From assembly GCF_000355805.1 (NCBI RefSeq), contig NZ_CM001837.1:13434-77433 (forward strand): a DNA stretch of 64,000 nt, given 5' to 3'. The stretch comes from Dokdonia sp. PRO95. GTDB taxonomy: Bacteria > Bacteroidota > Bacteroidia > Flavobacteriales > Flavobacteriaceae. The translations under genes and the position numbers were made by a program. Shown here piece by piece: positions 17,112 to 26,700 of this stretch; position 1 is the first letter of the stretch; the number at the start of each line of letters is the position of its first letter. The notes beneath the pieces were generated by a model, which saw nothing but the letters and a program-made list of their open reading frames with translations, did not search any database and was not told the DNA's origin.

Positions 17112-17137
17112 CAAGATTAACAAGATTAACAAGATTA
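17102..17137 (+). repeat. Tandem repeat, four units of 9 bp
   Basis: ACAAGATTA is repeated four times exactly, starting in the last codons of the DUF4197 gene and running past its stop. Each unit carries an in-frame TAA, so change in copy number would not alter the protein. Confidence 0.95.
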
Positions 17138-17248
17138 ATCTTACATTAATTACTTGATTTTTATACAGTTACAATAGTTTGGTTCGGTTTTTTTTTAATA
17201 CATTTATTAATAGAAAATAAGTTTAACCCCAAATTAACTAATTGTACT

Positions 17249-17416
17249 ATGAATTCTCAATATAAGCACCAGCGCATTAAGACCTATATGGAGCGCAAAC
17301 ACAAAAAACTTGTTGAAGAAGCTTACAATCTAAAGTACACAGATCATGAACAGAGCGATGTACTTACCTTTGAAGCCCTGCAACTAGATTCTAAACTAAA
17401 GTTCTTGCAATTCTAG
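17249..17416 (+). CDS. Small charged protein, 55 residues
   Basis: The frame from ATG 17249 to TAG 17416 encodes MNSQYKHQRIKTYMERKHKK... and ends ...LQLDSKLKFLQF. It is helical and rich in Lys/Glu/His, with 'KLVEEAYNLKYTDHEQSD' in the middle. It resembles in size and style the small 'Lacal_2735-type' proteins of Flavobacteriaceae, but I cannot confirm membership. The last 21 bases overlap the convergent BtuF-like gene. It has its own upstream gap of 137 bases that includes the AT-rich tract TTCGGTTTTTTTTTAATAC. Likely real but unproven. Confidence 0.55.
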   Translation: MNSQYKHQRIKTYMERKHKKLVEEAYNLKYTDHEQSDVLTFEALQLDSKLKFLQF

Positions 17417-17423
17417 TTTAGAT
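17389..17423. terminator. Hairpin spanning two overlapping stop codons
   Basis: TCTAAACTA (17390-17398) pairs with TAGTTTAGA (17414-17422) across a 15-base loop. The left arm contains the stop codon of the minus-strand BtuF-like gene (17396-17398) and the right arm contains the stop of the small plus-strand gene (17414-17416). It may end both transcripts, but it lacks a strong GC stem. Confidence 0.35.
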
Positions 17424-18193
17424 CGTAAATCTCTAAAGTATGCGTATGCATTAAGAAGCCTACTCCCATACCAAGAGAAATACTCACCGTCTACTAATAC
17501 CACTCTAGCAGTGGTATTTTTTTTGAATAATGCGATATGTTCTTCCTTAAATGGAAAAGGTTCTGATGATAAGAAGATGTAATCAAGATCAATAAGCTGT
17601 TTTGCTCGAACCTCTGGGTATCTACCTTCTACAGAAGTAAAAGCATTTGTAAAACCAGCTTCTTCTAAAAGTGTGTTTATAAAAGTATCTCCACCAGCAA
17701 CCATCATTGGTTCTTTCCAGATAAAGTAGCCTACACTATTTTGAGTAGATTTCTTCATTTCCTTCAAAAAATCAGTACGCTCTTTTGTAATAGCTGTAGC
17801 TAGTTGTTGCGCTTCTTTCTCTTTTTTAAAAATTACTCCGTACTGAAGTATAAGCTCAAGAGATTCTTGAACGGTTATAATGTCTGATGTATGTACAGAA
17901 GTAATTGCTTGAAGACGCTCTACAATCTCTTTGGTGTTTTCTTCTTTATTACAAAGAATAATATCTGGCTGCAGAGCAGTTATTTTTGCAAAATCTACTT
18001 GCTTCGTACCGCCTACTACTTCTTTCTCACCACGCAAGTGCAGCGGATGAACACAAAACTTTGTTACACCTACAATGTGATCTTCTAACCCTAGGTCAAC
18101 TAAGAGTTCTGTCTGACTAGGTACTAATGATACAATACGTTGTGGTGTACGATCAAAAGCTAGACGAGTGCCTATTTGATCAGTGATATGCAT
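17396..18193 (-). CDS. BtuF-like helical-backbone substrate-binding protein without signal peptide
   Basis: The start at 18193 ('MHITDQIGTRLAFDRTPQRIVSLVPSQTE') gives 265 residues and lies one base after the pyrF stop; a longer frame would overlap pyrF. The sequence has the family hallmarks 'RIVSLVPSQTELLVDLGLEDHIVGVTKFC', 'KITALQPDIILCNKEEN', a long backbone helix, and 'LIDLDYIFLSSEPFPF'. These proteins bind cobalamin or siderophores for ABC importers, but this one lacks any export signal and there is no permease nearby. It may work in the cytoplasm or be anchored by others; its ligand is unknown. Operon with pyrF is likely from spacing. Confidence 0.8.
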   Translation of the reverse strand: MHITDQIGTRLAFDRTPQRIVSLVPSQTELLVDLGLEDHIVGVTKFCVHPLHLRGEKEVVGGTKQVDFAKITALQPDIILCNKEENTKEIVERLQAITSVHTSDIITVQESLELILQYGVIFKKEKEAQQLATAITKERTDFLKEMKKSTQNSVGYFIWKEPMMVAGGDTFINTLLEEAGFTNAFTSVEGRYPEVRAKQLIDLDYIFLSSEPFPFKEEHIALFKKNTTARVVLVDGEYFSWYGSRLLNAYAYFRDLRSKLELQEL

Positions 18194-18194
18194 A

Positions 18195-19016
18195 CTAAAT
18201 ATGTTCCAAAATGAGCTCACTCATCTCTTCTTGCATTTGCTGTGCAACATTGCGCGCAGCAATTGCGAAGTCTTCTCCTTGAGAATTATAGATAATACCT
18301 CGAGAAGAGTTAACTAGAAGACCTATATCTTCAGTCATTCCATATTTACATACTTCACGTAAGCTACCTCCCTGCGCTCCTACTCCTGGTACGAGTAAGA
18401 ATGCCTCAGGAATAATAGCACGTATATCTGTGAGATACTCTGCTTTTGTCGCTCCTACTACATACATAAGCTGCTCACTATTTGTATATGACTTTGACGT
18501 TTCAAGTACGTGCTTGTAAACTTCTTTACCATCGATTTCCTTAGTTTGAAAATCGAATGCTCCTTTATTTGAAGTAAGAGCAAGCAATATCGTGTGCTTA
18601 TCATCAAAAGCTAAAAAAGGCTCTACAGAGTCTTTACCCATATAAGGCGCTACGGTCACAGAGTCAAAATTGAGATCTTCAAAAAATGCCTTAGCATATC
18701 TTGTAGACGTATTCCCTATATCTCCACGTTTTGCATCTGCAATAGTGAATTGCTCAGGGTATTTCTCGTTGATATAATTAATGGTTTTCTCTAGCGCCTG
18801 CCATCCTTTGATACCGTAAGCCTCATAAAAAGCAGTGTTAGGTTTGTACCCCACACATAAATCTTGAGTGGCATCTATAATTGCTTTATTAAAAGCAAAG
18901 ATGGGATCTTCCTCTTTTAATAAGTGCTCAGGTATTTTATCAAGATCTGTATCAAGACCAACTATTAAAAAAGATTGCTTCTTTTTAATCTGAGTAATTA
19001 AATCAGCTGTTTTCAT
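18195..19016 (-). CDS. pyrF: Orotidine 5'-phosphate decarboxylase
   Basis: The 273-residue protein carries the catalytic signature '[22 protein letters not shown]', with the Asp-x-Lys-x-x-Asp residues of OMP decarboxylase. Its length and the '[14 protein letters not shown]' phosphate loop fit the longer (type 2) subfamily. It catalyses the last step of UMP synthesis. It is 42 bases downstream of prfA and one base upstream of the BtuF-like gene, all on the minus strand, so the three are probably co-transcribed. Confidence 0.95.
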   Translation of the reverse strand: MKTADLITQIKKKQSFLIVGLDTDLDKIPEHLLKEEDPIFAFNKAIIDATQDLCVGYKPNTAFYEAYGIKGWQALEKTINYINEKYPEQFTIADAKRGDIGNTSTRYAKAFFEDLNFDSVTVAPYMGKDSVEPFLAFDDKHTILLALTSNKGAFDFQTKEIDGKEVYKHVLETSKSYTNSEQLMYVVGATKAEYLTDIRAIIPEAFLLVPGVGAQGGSLREVCKYGMTEDIGLLVNSSRGIIYNSQGEDFAIAARNVAQQMQEEMSELILEHI

Positions 19017-19058
19017 TTTTGCTTGTTTCTGGTCTAGATAATAATCAGCTCCGTTATG

Positions 19059-20138
19059 CTATAATTCTCCTTCTGTAAATTTGAGTTTCTCTGTGTTTTC
19101 TACAAGTCTCAATTCCTCAAGAATTTTTTGAATATCACCATTTACAATATTTTGTAAATCATATAGTGTTAAACCTATTCTGTGATCAGTCACACGTCCT
19201 TGAGGATAGTTATACGTACGAATCTTAGCACTACGGTCACCACTACTTACTTGAGAGTTACGCTTTGCAGCATCTTCTTCTTGCTTTTTTGCAAGTTCAA
19301 GATCATACAGACGTGAGCGTAGTACCTTAAAGGCTTTCTCTTTGTTTTTGTGTTGTGATTTTTGATCTTGACACTGTGCTACAAGACCTGTAGGGATGTG
19401 TGTTAATCGTACTGCTGAGTAGGTTGTGTTTACAGACTGCCCTCCTGGTCCTGAAGAACAGAAAAAGTCTACACGTACATCTTTAGGTTCTATTTGTACA
19501 TCAAACTCTTCGGCTTCTGGAAGTACCATTACTGTAGCTGCACTAGTGTGTACACGACCTTGAGTTTCTGTCTGAGGTACACGCTGTACACGGTGTACTC
19601 CAGCCTCAAACTTCATTGTACCATACACATCTTGCCCTGTAATTTCAAACTGGATTTCTTTAAATCCTCCAGAAGTACCTTCTGAGTAGTCTACCGTACT
19701 GTGTTTCCAGCCAGGCACGCTATCTACATACTTAGTGTACATTCTATACAAATCTCCTGCAAAGATACTTGCCTCGTCTCCACCCGTTCCCGCACGTATT
19801 TCTACTACGACGTTTTTGGCATCTTCTGGATCTTTTGGGATAAGCATCATTCTGATTTTTTCCTCAAGTTCAGGAATACCAGTTTTTGCTTCTTCATATT
19901 GTATTTTGGCCATATCGACCATTTCGGCATCGCTGCCATCTGCTATGATTTCTTCGGCTTCTTTAAGATTATCTGTAAGCTCTATATATTCATCGCGCAC
20001 TTCCATCAGTGCCTTAAGATCACTATACTCCTTGTTGAGCTGCACGTAGCGCTTTTGATCTGTTATAATATCTGGCTGTATGATTAGGTCACTTACCTCA
20101 TCAAAACGCTGTTTTACTATCTGTAATTTTTCTAACAT
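19059..20138 (-). CDS. prfA: Peptide chain release factor 1
   Basis: At 359 residues it has normal RF1 length. The GGQ loop that triggers peptidyl-tRNA hydrolysis is in '[18 protein letters not shown]', preceded by '[24 protein letters not shown]' typical of RF domain 2. The C-terminal '[19 protein letters not shown]' is also conserved. It terminates translation at UAA and UAG. It starts a minus-strand group with pyrF. A TTTCGCGAAA palindrome lies upstream at 20214-20223. Confidence 0.96.
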   Translation of the reverse strand: MLEKLQIVKQRFDEVSDLIIQPDIITDQKRYVQLNKEYSDLKALMEVRDEYIELTDNLKEAEEIIADGSDAEMVDMAKIQYEEAKTGIPELEEKIRMMLIPKDPEDAKNVVVEIRAGTGGDEASIFAGDLYRMYTKYVDSVPGWKHSTVDYSEGTSGGFKEIQFEITGQDVYGTMKFEAGVHRVQRVPQTETQGRVHTSAATVMVLPEAEEFDVQIEPKDVRVDFFCSSGPGGQSVNTTYSAVRLTHIPTGLVAQCQDQKSQHKNKEKAFKVLRSRLYDLELAKKQEEDAAKRNSQVSSGDRSAKIRTYNYPQGRVTDHRIGLTLYDLQNIVNGDIQKILEELRLVENTEKLKFTEGEL

Positions 20139-20242
20139 CTACTTTCTCTAATAAGTAGCGAATTTACGATAATTTAAACAAGGAATAAAAGGTTAATGGA
20201 GGTCTATATACGCTTTCGCGAAAGCAAAAAAAGTTAGAACAA

Positions 20243-20968
20243 TTAATAGGATTGAGTAAGTTCATTGTTTTCATCTTCATTATTTACAACATCTAAAACT
20301 GTATATGTAAAAAATGCCAAGCCTAATGCGGCAGAGACAAAATCAATATAGTAGAAAAAATTAATTCCATAATAATAGCCCAAAAGAGAGGCGACATCAG
20401 AAAAAATAAAGCAAAAAACAAAGAATAGGAATGCTAATGATCTATCACTATTAACAACTTGATTATATAAAACTGCTATTGCCCCCAATAAACTTATAAT
20501 AACTCCAAAAAGAAAAACAAGACCAGACTGGAAAGATCCTTCATAACTCGCTTTTACCTGAGAGACTAGTTCATTAAGAATAAATAGGTTAAGACCAATA
20601 AAGACTAATGTAAGTATTATGGCTACCCTGTCTTTTAAAAATGTCTGGAACATATCTAGCCGTTTAATAATGATAAGGCTATACGTCACACAACCTAAAA
20701 GGATGTAGGCTATCTGCCCAAAATTTTTATAGTAGTAGAAAACCGAAAATTCTCGCATCGATAGCATTACTAGAATTGCAATCACGATAAACCTAACATG
20801 AGGTGCTTTGATTATGTAGTAAATGAGAAAGACTAGTACTGTAAAAAGTGGCATATACCTTAAGAGATAAACATACTGCCCTGAATAAACAGACAGAATA
20901 TTTAGTAGTATAAGACCTACGGTGATTAATGGTAAATAATTACCTGCTTTGCGTAATGAAAATTGCAT
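20243..20968 (-). CDS. Seven-TM membrane protein, paralogue A (YhhN-like?)
   Basis: This 241-residue protein has about seven to eight hydrophobic helices and a short polar C-terminus. It aligns along its length with the next gene (21216-21941), which has exactly the same length; shared blocks include 'FIVIAIL', 'TLVFIxLN', 'YNQVxNSxRSLA' and 'SDVxSLxxYYxG'. The 'F.FSDVASLLGYYYG' helix, with an acidic residue in the membrane, is reminiscent of the YhhN/TMEM86 lysoplasmalogenase family, but I am not sure of this. Function unknown. It is 104 bases upstream of prfA in the direction of transcription. Confidence 0.7.
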   Translation of the reverse strand: MQFSLRKAGNYLPLITVGLILLNILSVYSGQYVYLLRYMPLFTVLVFLIYYIIKAPHVRFIVIAILVMLSMREFSVFYYYKNFGQIAYILLGCVTYSLIIIKRLDMFQTFLKDRVAIILTLVFIGLNLFILNELVSQVKASYEGSFQSGLVFLFGVIISLLGAIAVLYNQVVNSDRSLAFLFFVFCFIFSDVASLLGYYYGINFFYYIDFVSAALGLAFFTYTVLDVVNNEDENNELTQSY

Positions 20969-21215
20969 TAGTCAATTGTTAGTTGGGGGGATACTAAAAG
21001 CATTTTACTTGTTAATAAAAGTAAGCAAAAGTAAAATTATAACCACCGTAAATAATTGATTTTAACAAAAAACAGTAAATCTAAGTATCTTAAATCAAGA
21101 TATTTACTAATTGCAACTATACAATTACAACTGCTGTTAGGGATTTTTTATTAAAGGTACTACGGTTAAATTTGAGGTATTTAATTAATAAACGAACAGG
21201 TAGATATTGTATTAC

Positions 21216-21941
21216 CTAAGATAACATATCATATTGCTCTGCCTCTTCAATCTGACTGCTAGTTGCTGTGATGGTATAAGAAAATAGACCTAAGCCTACG
21301 GCATAAGCTACACGATCTACATAAAAAAGCATCTCATACCCAAAATAATACGCAAATAAAGAGGTGACATCACTGGTAAGAAAACTTATCATAAATAAAA
21401 TGTAAGCTAGTGATCTGTTACTGTTATAGACTTGATTATATATTATCGCTGTTGCACCAAAAACAATCATAAATACACCATAAACATAAAAGAGATATGG
21501 CTCGAAGGGACCTTGAAATCCAATACTCACTAGTTTTGTTATTTCATTAAGAGCAAATGTATTAAGCACAATAAATACTAAAGTAAAAATCAAAGCGCTT
21601 TTATCTCTGCTAATAACTTTAAGTATATCTCCCCGCTCTAAACAAATAGTTGCATAAGCGATTACACCAAGTATAAGGTACATTTTATGCCCCAGATTAG
21701 TTTCATAAAACATAACGGCTATATCCCTTGCCATTAAACTTAATAGTATTGCAATCACAATAAAACTCTTTTGGGATGCGCGTAAAAAATAGTAGGCGAT
21801 ATATATTCCTATAGTGATCAAGCGCACCACCCTCATTATTTCTAAATCTGAGGTGATAACGGCAATCACATTAATCAATATTGCAAAACCAATAATTAAT
21901 GGTAATCTCCTAAACTTTATTGCTGATGTAATTTTCTCCAT
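21216..21941 (-). CDS. Seven-TM membrane protein, paralogue B (YhhN-like?)
   Basis: The 241-residue protein is a tandem paralogue of the gene at 20243-20968, with the same topology. Conserved polar residues within membrane segments include 'ARDIAVMFYETNLGH', 'YNQVYNSNRSLAYILF' and 'ISFLTSDVTSLFAYYFG'. The gap to its neighbour is 247 bases and AT-rich, so each may have its own promoter. Both lie between prfA and the PurM-like gene. No function can be assigned; a lipid-modifying membrane enzyme is one possibility if the YhhN likeness is real. Confidence 0.7.
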   Translation of the reverse strand: MEKITSAIKFRRLPLIIGFAILINVIAVITSDLEIMRVVRLITIGIYIAYYFLRASQKSFIVIAILLSLMARDIAVMFYETNLGHKMYLILGVIAYATICLERGDILKVISRDKSALIFTLVFIVLNTFALNEITKLVSIGFQGPFEPYLFYVYGVFMIVFGATAIIYNQVYNSNRSLAYILFMISFLTSDVTSLFAYYFGYEMLFYVDRVAYAVGLGLFSYTITATSSQIEEAEQYDMLS

Positions 21942-22126
21942 ACGGATAGCTATTTGACTTATTAGGGGTAGCTAATTAAACATTTGACTTGGGATGAAAA
22001 ATATACGAAAAAACTATGGCCAACGGATTTCTTTAATCATAAAAAAAACCTAAAAACAATAGCTAACTTTCCCAATAACAAATTATTATACTGTGCTAAA
22101 TAAAGGTTAACACTTTCTTTTCTAGA

Positions 22127-22157
22127 ATAAAAAAAAGCCTGTAATAAATACAGACCT
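22127..22157 (-). terminator. Terminator of the PurM-like gene
   Basis: On the minus strand, GGTCTGTA...TTACAGGC forms a short stem followed by a run of eight T. It lies 51-81 bases after the stop codon at 22208. The region 21942-22207 otherwise shows nothing. Confidence 0.6.
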
Positions 22158-22207
22158 CTTTTGCGATTAAAATCATCTTCTTTTCAGAGCGCGATATAAA
22201 GTATATC

Positions 22208-23389
22208 TTAATATGTAAAAGTTCCTTTATCGCTATGTATTGTAAGTCTCTTTCCACTTGTAGAAGCTTCTACCTTACCTACTATTTGCGCATCAACATT
22301 ATAAGAAGTTGAGATCTTCATAATATCTTCGGCCACCTCTTGAGGGCAGTAAATCTCCATGCGATGTCCCATATTAAACACTTGGTACATCTCTTTCCAG
22401 TCTGTACCGCTTTCCTCTTGTATAAGCTTAAAGAGTGGTGGAGTTTCAAATAGATTATCTTTTATAATATGCAAATCCTCAACAAAGTGTAATATTTTTG
22501 TTTGAGCACCTCCACTACAGTGCACCATACCGTGTATACTGTCTGAGTTATATTTAGATAAAATATCTTTAATTATAGGTGCATAAGTTCTTGTAGGAGA
22601 AAGCACGAGTTTACCTGCATCTAGCGGGCTACCAGGCACTGCGTCTGTAAGCTTTTTTGAACCACTATACACAAGATCTTCTGGCACTGCTGCATCAAAA
22701 CTTTCTGGATATTTCTGTGCTAAGTACTTGTCAAACACATCATGACGTGCAGAAGTAAGTCCATTACTCCCCATACCTCCATTGTATTCTTTTTCATAGG
22801 TCGCTTGACCGCTAGATGAAAGACCTACAATAACATCTCCAGGACGTATGTTTGCATTATCAATAACATCGCTACGCTTCATACGAGCGGTAACCGTTGA
22901 ATCTACAATAATTGTGCGTACAAGATCACCTACATCTGCCGTTTCTCCGCCTGTAGAGTGAATGGTCACACCGTAAGATTTCAACTCTGCCAAAAGTTCT
23001 TCTGACCCATTAATTATGGCCGAAATAACCTCACCAGGAATCACATTCTTATTACGTCCTATTGTTGATGATAACATGATATGGTCTGTCGCACCCACAC
23101 ATAACAAATCATCTATATTCATAATAAGAGCATCTTGAGCGATACCTTTCCACACTGAGATATCACCCGTTTCTTTCCAGTACATATATGCTAGAGCAGA
23201 CTTTGTCCCAGCACCATCTGCATGCATTACAAGACAGTAATCATCATCACCCGTAAGTGCATCTGGCACAATCTTGCAAAATGCTTTAGGAAATAACCCC
23301 TTATCTACATTTTTTATAGCGTTATGTACATCTTCCTTACCTGCAGAGACACCGCGTTGTGCGTATCGTTTAGAAATTTCTTGGCTCAT
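22208..23389 (-). CDS. purM: PurM-like phosphoribosylformylglycinamidine cyclo-ligase (AIR synthase related)
   Basis: The 393-residue protein starts 'MSQEISKRYAQRGVSAGKEDV' and has the PurM-fold signatures 'VMHADGAGTKSALAYMYWKETGD' and 'HSTGGETADVGDLVRTIIVD', then a C-terminal 'GMVHCSGGAQTKIL' and 'VFNMGHRMEIYCP'. These match the ATP-binding and substrate sites of AIR synthase, which closes FGAM to AIR in purine synthesis. It is longer than the approximately 345 residues of typical PurM, as in Bacteroidota versions often labelled only 'AIR synthase related'. A candidate -7 box (TATTTTTG, minus strand, 23407-23414) lies just upstream. Confidence 0.8.
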   Translation of the reverse strand: MSQEISKRYAQRGVSAGKEDVHNAIKNVDKGLFPKAFCKIVPDALTGDDDYCLVMHADGAGTKSALAYMYWKETGDISVWKGIAQDALIMNIDDLLCVGATDHIMLSSTIGRNKNVIPGEVISAIINGSEELLAELKSYGVTIHSTGGETADVGDLVRTIIVDSTVTARMKRSDVIDNANIRPGDVIVGLSSSGQATYEKEYNGGMGSNGLTSARHDVFDKYLAQKYPESFDAAVPEDLVYSGSKKLTDAVPGSPLDAGKLVLSPTRTYAPIIKDILSKYNSDSIHGMVHCSGGAQTKILHFVEDLHIIKDNLFETPPLFKLIQEESGTDWKEMYQVFNMGHRMEIYCPQEVAEDIMKISTSYNVDAQIVGKVEASTSGKRLTIHSDKGTFTY

Positions 23390-23714
23390 CTATAAATTTT
23401 ACTCCGCAAAAATAGGGATTATATAATGGGCTTTAAAATTGATTTACAAACAGTTTGATCAAGCTTATAAAATAATTACTTATGTGTTTAATTTTATAAT
23501 TACGCTTTCGCGAAAGCGTGATAAAACCATTAAAAATCAGTTATTTCTTACAAACATTTCACCTCAAAACCTCTTTAATCCAGTTATTTACAACTTAATC
23601 TAATTGAATTTTTTCTTATCCTTTTTATGGGTATTTTAGTTACTTATTGACCATTTTAAATAACTAATATCTAAGCCTTTGGAGACTACACGCTTTTTCC
23701 GAAAGGAATATTTT
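23390..23714. other. Divergent intergenic region, 325 bases
   Basis: The gap separates the PurM-like gene from the MACPF gene. It contains one full 18-bp palindrome (23502-23519) and a possible minus-strand -7 box at 23407-23414. The sequence GAAAGGA at 23701-23707, eight bases before the ATG at 23715, resembles a Shine-Dalgarno site, which is uncommon in this group and supports that start. Nothing else was seen. Confidence 0.6.
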
Positions 23715-26700
23715 ATGCTCCCCCTATTCCTATTAATTTTAAATAACCCCATATTATGCCAGCAAAAACAATTACCTAACCTTATAGGTCAAGGTTTTGA
23801 CATACGGTATGTTGACGCTCTAGACTGGCTGTCATCATCAAAGGGCAAACAACTCATTAGGGGAAACACGCGGCGCACTTCTATAAACGCTAGACCTACA
23901 GAAAGTTTTCATTTTATAACGTCTCCATATGATTTTGAAAAACAAATTTTAAATGCAGATACGCTGTCAAAACCTTATCAAGCGCTAAATAGTAAAGCAC
24001 ACTATAAAGGTTTTAATAACGATAAAGGAAACAAAACCCTATTAGTTTACACTAAAAAACAGGTGCCTTTATCAAAAAACACACTCGTCACTGCAGGTTC
24101 TACCATACTAGATAGTGCCATGGTTGAAGATTTTAAAAGATTAGGCCGTGATATTACTCCTGAGGGATTTATAGATCGATACGGTACACATTATGCACAT
24201 GAAGTTACTTTAGGAGGTACTTTTTTGAAAAGAAATTTAATTACAAATGATGACTTTATATACTCGCCTTATGATCAGAATCAATTTAAAGAAAAAGTAA
24301 TTGAAGAGATTAAAACGTCTCATCAATCCCCAAAAAATAGAAATCCATACATCACGACTGGCTCTGGAAGTTTATTTACTCGGGGCGGTGATACCAGCAA
24401 ACAATGGTTTACAGACTGGCAAACTACCTTAGAAAATAATGTCACCGCAATTGATGTCTCATTAGAACCTTGGACAATAGCGCTTAAAAAAGTTGACTTT
24501 GAAGACCTTCAGGATAAGGAAAAGAGAATACAACTACTAGATAGTGTTATTGAACTAGCGATTAACAGCTCAAAAAAACAATTACACGCCCCGCAATCTT
24601 CTCAATATTTTACGAAGTACTCATTGCGATTTAAACAGTCTATAGATAAATTAATAAAAAAAAGTGCTGGCGCTACATCAAGTGACGAGCATGCTTACAC
24701 TGGTGATTTATTCTTTGGAGGGTTTTCAAAAGATGAGGCTATGTTACGTACAGCCCCACTTATAGATCGTGGAGGTATACGACTGGAAACTCTAATTACT
24801 GACGAGGAAATAAAACTCAATAAGCAGGTACTTATTACAGTAAAACCTGAGGATTTAGAAAGAGGGTATGTGAGTGTATGGGATGACACAAAAAAACTAG
24901 TAAAAAGTAAAGCACGTAAGCGTTTGAGAGTTTCTGGACCCGAAAAAGCAAAGACTTTTTACAAAGAAGCACTAACTAAGGATATTTACAAAGATGTAGA
25001 GATAACTACTATAGATGGAGATATTTACGAAGTTACTTACGTACTATCTCTTGAGAAAGAGAAAAAATTATTAGAAAATAGCGAACAGCATTACAATACC
25101 GCATTACAAACAGAAATAGTAAGAGCTGCAAGTATAGGTGACCTAGCACGCATGAAAATTTTATTAACTCATAATGCAACTAGAAGGATTCCAGGTTTAA
25201 TCGCCGCTATCATTACCTCAAAACAGTCTTCAGAAATATTAAATTATGTGTTAGACAAAGGAGTGATACCAAGCAGCGAAGACCTAGAATTACTATTTCT
25301 TAAAGAATACTTTGATAAACAGAAGATATTAATCCTTTTGGAAAGAGGCGCTCCCTTTAAGAATAATATGATTTACAAAGCGGTTGCTTATCAAAGTGAC
25401 CCTATCATTTATGCACTATTGAGGGAAGGTGCTACCCCAGTTAATAATGATTTATCATTTGCTTTAGAAACCTATCACTACCCATCTGTAAAAGCTTTAA
25501 TGAGCGTTGATTTTGACGCATTTGAAGCGGGCAAAAAAGAACTGGCTCTAGCCGTAAAGAACAATGATGCTGATCTCGCTGAAAAATTTACAACACTAGG
25601 CGCAACTGCAGATGCATCACTTCTAGATAGCGCTTTAAAAAATGGCAATAACGAGCTTAAAAACATAATCATACCTGTAACTGAAGCAAATGAAAACACC
25701 CTCAAAGTCTCATCAATGCTAGACAACACAGAGTTATTCAAATACTTTATCAATAAGAATGCACGTATAACCAGTAATAAAATCCCCAATACAGCAACAG
25801 ACAACAATAATTTTGAAATTCTAGACATCTCACTTAAAAATGGAGGGAATGCCTCTGAACTTTTAGAGTATGCTATTAAAAAGGAGAATAAAAAAGCTAT
25901 CCAAGTAGCACTTAACAATAAGGCACAGCCCGATAGCGCACTATTTTATGCTGCTCAAAAAGATGATGCTGAATTATTTAATGATGTACTTAACCTATAT
26001 GAAGGAAACCCAGATGTAGCTATGACAGCAGCAATTAAGGAAAATAACCTTCCATTTGCAGAGTCTGTGATTGCTATAAAAAAAGAAGATATGAATGTTG
26101 ATAATTTATTGCCGCTCGCCGTAGCTGGTGAAAATGTTGACATGGTAAAACTGTTAGTTTCTAATAATAGTAATCCTAGTAAAGGAATCAATAAAGCAAT
26201 AACTATCGAAAACAAAACAATCAGTCAGTACCTAATCTCTATGGGAGCAGACACCACAGACCCACTTCTTATTGAGTCGGCAATTACAAATGAAAACCTA
26301 GATCTTGTTGAGTTACTTGTGAATCAAGGTGGAATTAACCTTGACAACGCCTTACTTGACGCAACAGAAACTGAAAATATTGAAATAGTAAACTCCTTAT
26401 TAGACAGCGGTGCAAAAGCAAATGAAGCACTAGCAAATGCAATGGAAACTAAAAACGAACCTCTCATTTTATTATTGATGGATCATGTTTCTAGTTTGGA
26501 AGGCAATGAATTCATTCGCAGCGCAGCCCGCAAAGGAAATTTAACCGTTATAAAAAGATTATTATCTAATGGAGCAAACCCAACCCTTGCTATTGAAGAT
26601 GCAATCCGCTATAAAATGATAGGTTCGCTTAAAATATTATTACAAAGTGGGGCGAAATGTGATCAAGAACATTTAAGAATAGCTATAGATTATTACTTTA

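Noticed and set aside
17102-17137. Tandem repeat considered as a CRISPR or regulatory array
   Set aside because: Nine-base units without spacers; a simple tandem repeat.
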